From Chthoniobacterales bacterium (GTDB taxonomy: Bacteria; Verrucomicrobiota; Verrucomicrobiia; Chthoniobacterales; UBA10450): a stretch of 6,994 bases of DNA. Positions 6,318 to 6,994 of this stretch are shown here, in pieces (within the stretch, counting starts at the first letter, position 1; each line of letters begins with the position of its first letter). The notes below the pieces were generated by a model. It saw nothing but the letters and a program-made list of their open reading frames with translations. It ran no database searches and was not told the origin of the DNA. The translations under genes were made by a program, and so were the position numbers. The stretch is from the NCBI GenBank assembly GCA_013697015.1, contig JACCXL010000402.1, forward strand, positions 1 to 6,994, written 5' to 3'.

Positions 6318-6389
6318 GAATCTTCGCTCCATCCCCGCACAAACGCCCACCTTTGCTGGTCGCCTTTCGGCTGAGCGTGTGTAAGATCC
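6318..6389 (-). ncRNA. Candidate structured RNA: three-way junction in the leader of the lipid-kinase operon
   Basis: Read on the minus strand from 6389 to 6318, four helices can be drawn by hand. An outer helix pairs 6383-6389 with 6318-6324 (7 bp, one G-U). P1 pairs 6375-6381 with 6338-6346 (7 bp with a 2-nt bulge). P2 is a hairpin over 6360-6374 with stem GCC/GGC closed by a GAAA tetraloop, extended by TC/GA past a bulged A. P3 is a hairpin over 6347-6359 (CCA/TGG, 7-nt loop). P1, P2 and P3 abut with no unpaired joining bases. The GNRA loop exists only on the minus strand, which fixes the likely orientation. The RNA would end about 160 nt before the GTG of the lipid kinase, with a further stem at 6309-6282. 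I do not recognise it as a known riboswitch or ncRNA class. It was found by eye without energy or covariation support, so it is tentative. Confidence 0.3.
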
Positions 6390-6401
6390 GGCCCATAGCG
6401 T

Positions 6402-6405
6402 GGAG
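6402..6405 (+). promoter_or_regulatory. Possible Shine-Dalgarno sequence of the DUF4912 gene
   Basis: GGAG lies 15 nt before the ATG at 6421. This is longer than optimal, so it is only weak support for that start. No better start with a ribosome-binding site is seen nearby. Confidence 0.3.
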
Positions 6406-6420
6406 TACCCCCCGCGCATT

Positions 6421-6994
6421 ATGAGTAAGCCACCCGACTCCGCGTTCTCTATTACCGAAACACCGATCGTGTTGCCATCGTCGCGTGATGCGGCGGATGC
6501 TGATGAAGGGGCGGGAGAGCTTCCGCGCTCCTACGGCCAACCCGTCTTATTCGTGATCGCACGCGATCCACGCACGCTCTTCGCATATTGGGATATCGAC
6601 TGGCAGGCGGTTTTCCAAAGCGAGCCACCGGCGGATAAGACAGTGCATTTGCGGCTCCTCAACGGCGACAATGTTGAGGAGAAAACAGTTCGCGTTGAGC
6701 CATTTGCGGGGCACGCCTACATCGAAGTAGAGGAAAGCGGAGCAACCTACGTGGCGGAGCTGGGCTATCTTCAGCCGGCCGGTGTGTGGAAGGCCGTCGC
6801 TCGCTCGGAGGCGATTGCGACCCCAAGCGAACGGCTCGCGAGCGCGGGCGAATTCCAGCTAGCGTCCATCCCATTTCATCTTGGATTTCAACGCCTGGTC
6901 GAACTTTTCCGTGCTTCCAACCAGGATCGCGCATCGCTCTCGGCTCTGGTCGTGCGCTTGCAGAAGAAGAATGTGGTCGCTGAGGAGGAGAAAC
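6421..6994 (+). CDS. DUF4912 domain protein, N-terminal 191 residues (runs off the window)
   Basis: An uninterrupted frame runs from ATG 6421 to the last base; the stop is outside the window. After a low-complexity acidic leader (residues 1-33), the sequence ELPRSYGQPVLFVIARDP and then RTLFAYWDI (residues 33-59) matches the hallmark of DUF4912: a PxxYG segment followed by a strand and RDPxxLxxYW. The domain probably extends to about residue 145, with alternating beta-type segments such as TVHLRLL and ATYVAELGYL. From about 150 the sequence turns helical and charged and ends in a Lys/Glu-rich stretch, possibly a linker or coiled coil. The function of DUF4912 is not established to my knowledge. 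In some Verrucomicrobiota I recall it near GH57/DUF1957-type glucan-branching enzymes, but the downstream gene is not visible here. There is no signal peptide and no membrane segment, so it is probably cytoplasmic. Confidence 0.8.
   Translation, partial: MSKPPDSAFSITETPIVLPSSRDAADADEGAGELPRSYGQPVLFVIARDPRTLFAYWDIDWQAVFQSEPPADKTVHLRLLNGDNVEEKTVRVEPFAGHAYIEVEESGATYVAELGYLQPAGVWKAVARSEAIATPSERLASAGEFQLASIPFHLGFQRLVELFRASNQDRASLSALVVRLQKKNVVAEEEK

Larger units (their letters stand above)
6159..6420. promoter_or_regulatory. Divergent intergenic region between the lipid-kinase operon and the DUF4912 gene
   Basis: This is the only non-coding stretch of any size, and the two flanking genes point away from it, so promoters for both directions are expected here (inference). 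I see no convincing -35/-10 pair on either strand. An AT-rich patch at 6219-6226 offers CATAAT on plus and TATTAT on minus, but neither has a good -35 at 16-18 bp. The region also contains the candidate structured RNA at 6318-6389. In addition there is a 7-bp stem (GCGCCTG at 6282-6288 with CAGGCGC at 6303-6309, 14-nt loop) with no following T-tract, so it is not a typical intrinsic terminator. Open frames here on either strand resemble no family I know. Confidence 0.45.

Noticed and set aside
6318..6405. Possible SRP (4.5S) RNA or GEMM-type c-di-GMP riboswitch on the minus strand
   Set aside because: Short stretches look similar (for example GTGCGGGGATG, or CGAAAG followed by GCAAAG), but the conserved SRP apical loop is missing, and the junction layout does not match either class as I know it.
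6228..6419. 63-residue minus-strand frame in the intergenic region
   Set aside because: Arg-rich, no ribosome-binding site, no recognisable family, and it overlaps the candidate RNA structure.

Overview
The window looks like part of a Gram-negative bacterial chromosome, most likely from the Verrucomicrobiota or a related PVC lineage. This rests on the DUF4912 gene, the form of MnmG (a VREIDALGG stretch followed by PRAQCDKK) and the form of PurN (a KFPGREAWRQAL stretch after the active-site loop). It is a judgement from family memory, not a database result. A heptose nucleotidyltransferase points to a lipopolysaccharide-type outer membrane. Genes are packed with almost no spacing, and several start on GTG or TTG with little or no Shine-Dalgarno sequence.

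Left arm, plus strand (1-4208): the C-terminal part of a TVP38/TMEM64 (VTT-domain) membrane protein, then cytidine deaminase (cdd), tRNA-modifying MnmG, the G3P acyltransferase PlsY and the G3P dehydrogenase GpsA. They probably form one transcription unit: junctions are a 4-nt overlap, an 8-nt overlap, a 3-nt gap in the same frame, and a 4-nt overlap. GpsA makes glycerol-3-phosphate and PlsY acylates it, so the last two genes are consecutive steps in phospholipid synthesis.

Middle, minus strand (6158 down to 4205): a YegS/DgkB-type lipid kinase, a stand-alone heptose-1-phosphate nucleotidyltransferase (RfaE2/HldE C-terminal type) and PurN (GAR formyltransferase), each overlapping the next by 4 nt. 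The purN and gpsA stop codons meet tail to tail inside one shared CTAG.

Right end: a 262-bp divergent intergenic region, then the start of a DUF4912 gene (6421 to the window edge, plus strand). The intergenic region holds a candidate structured RNA on the minus strand, a closed three-way junction with a GAAA tetraloop, upstream of the lipid-kinase operon.

The most notable signal is a pair of parS-like (ParB-binding) palindromes. A perfect 14-bp copy lies inside the mnmG coding sequence, in a stretch that appears longer than in E. coli MnmG. A near-perfect copy covers the cdd/mnmG junction and the mnmG start codon. Both are read in their host genes as Phe-His-Val-Glu. This suggests the window lies in the origin-proximal chromosome segregation domain, although the rsmG, parA and parB genes that often follow mnmG are not here.
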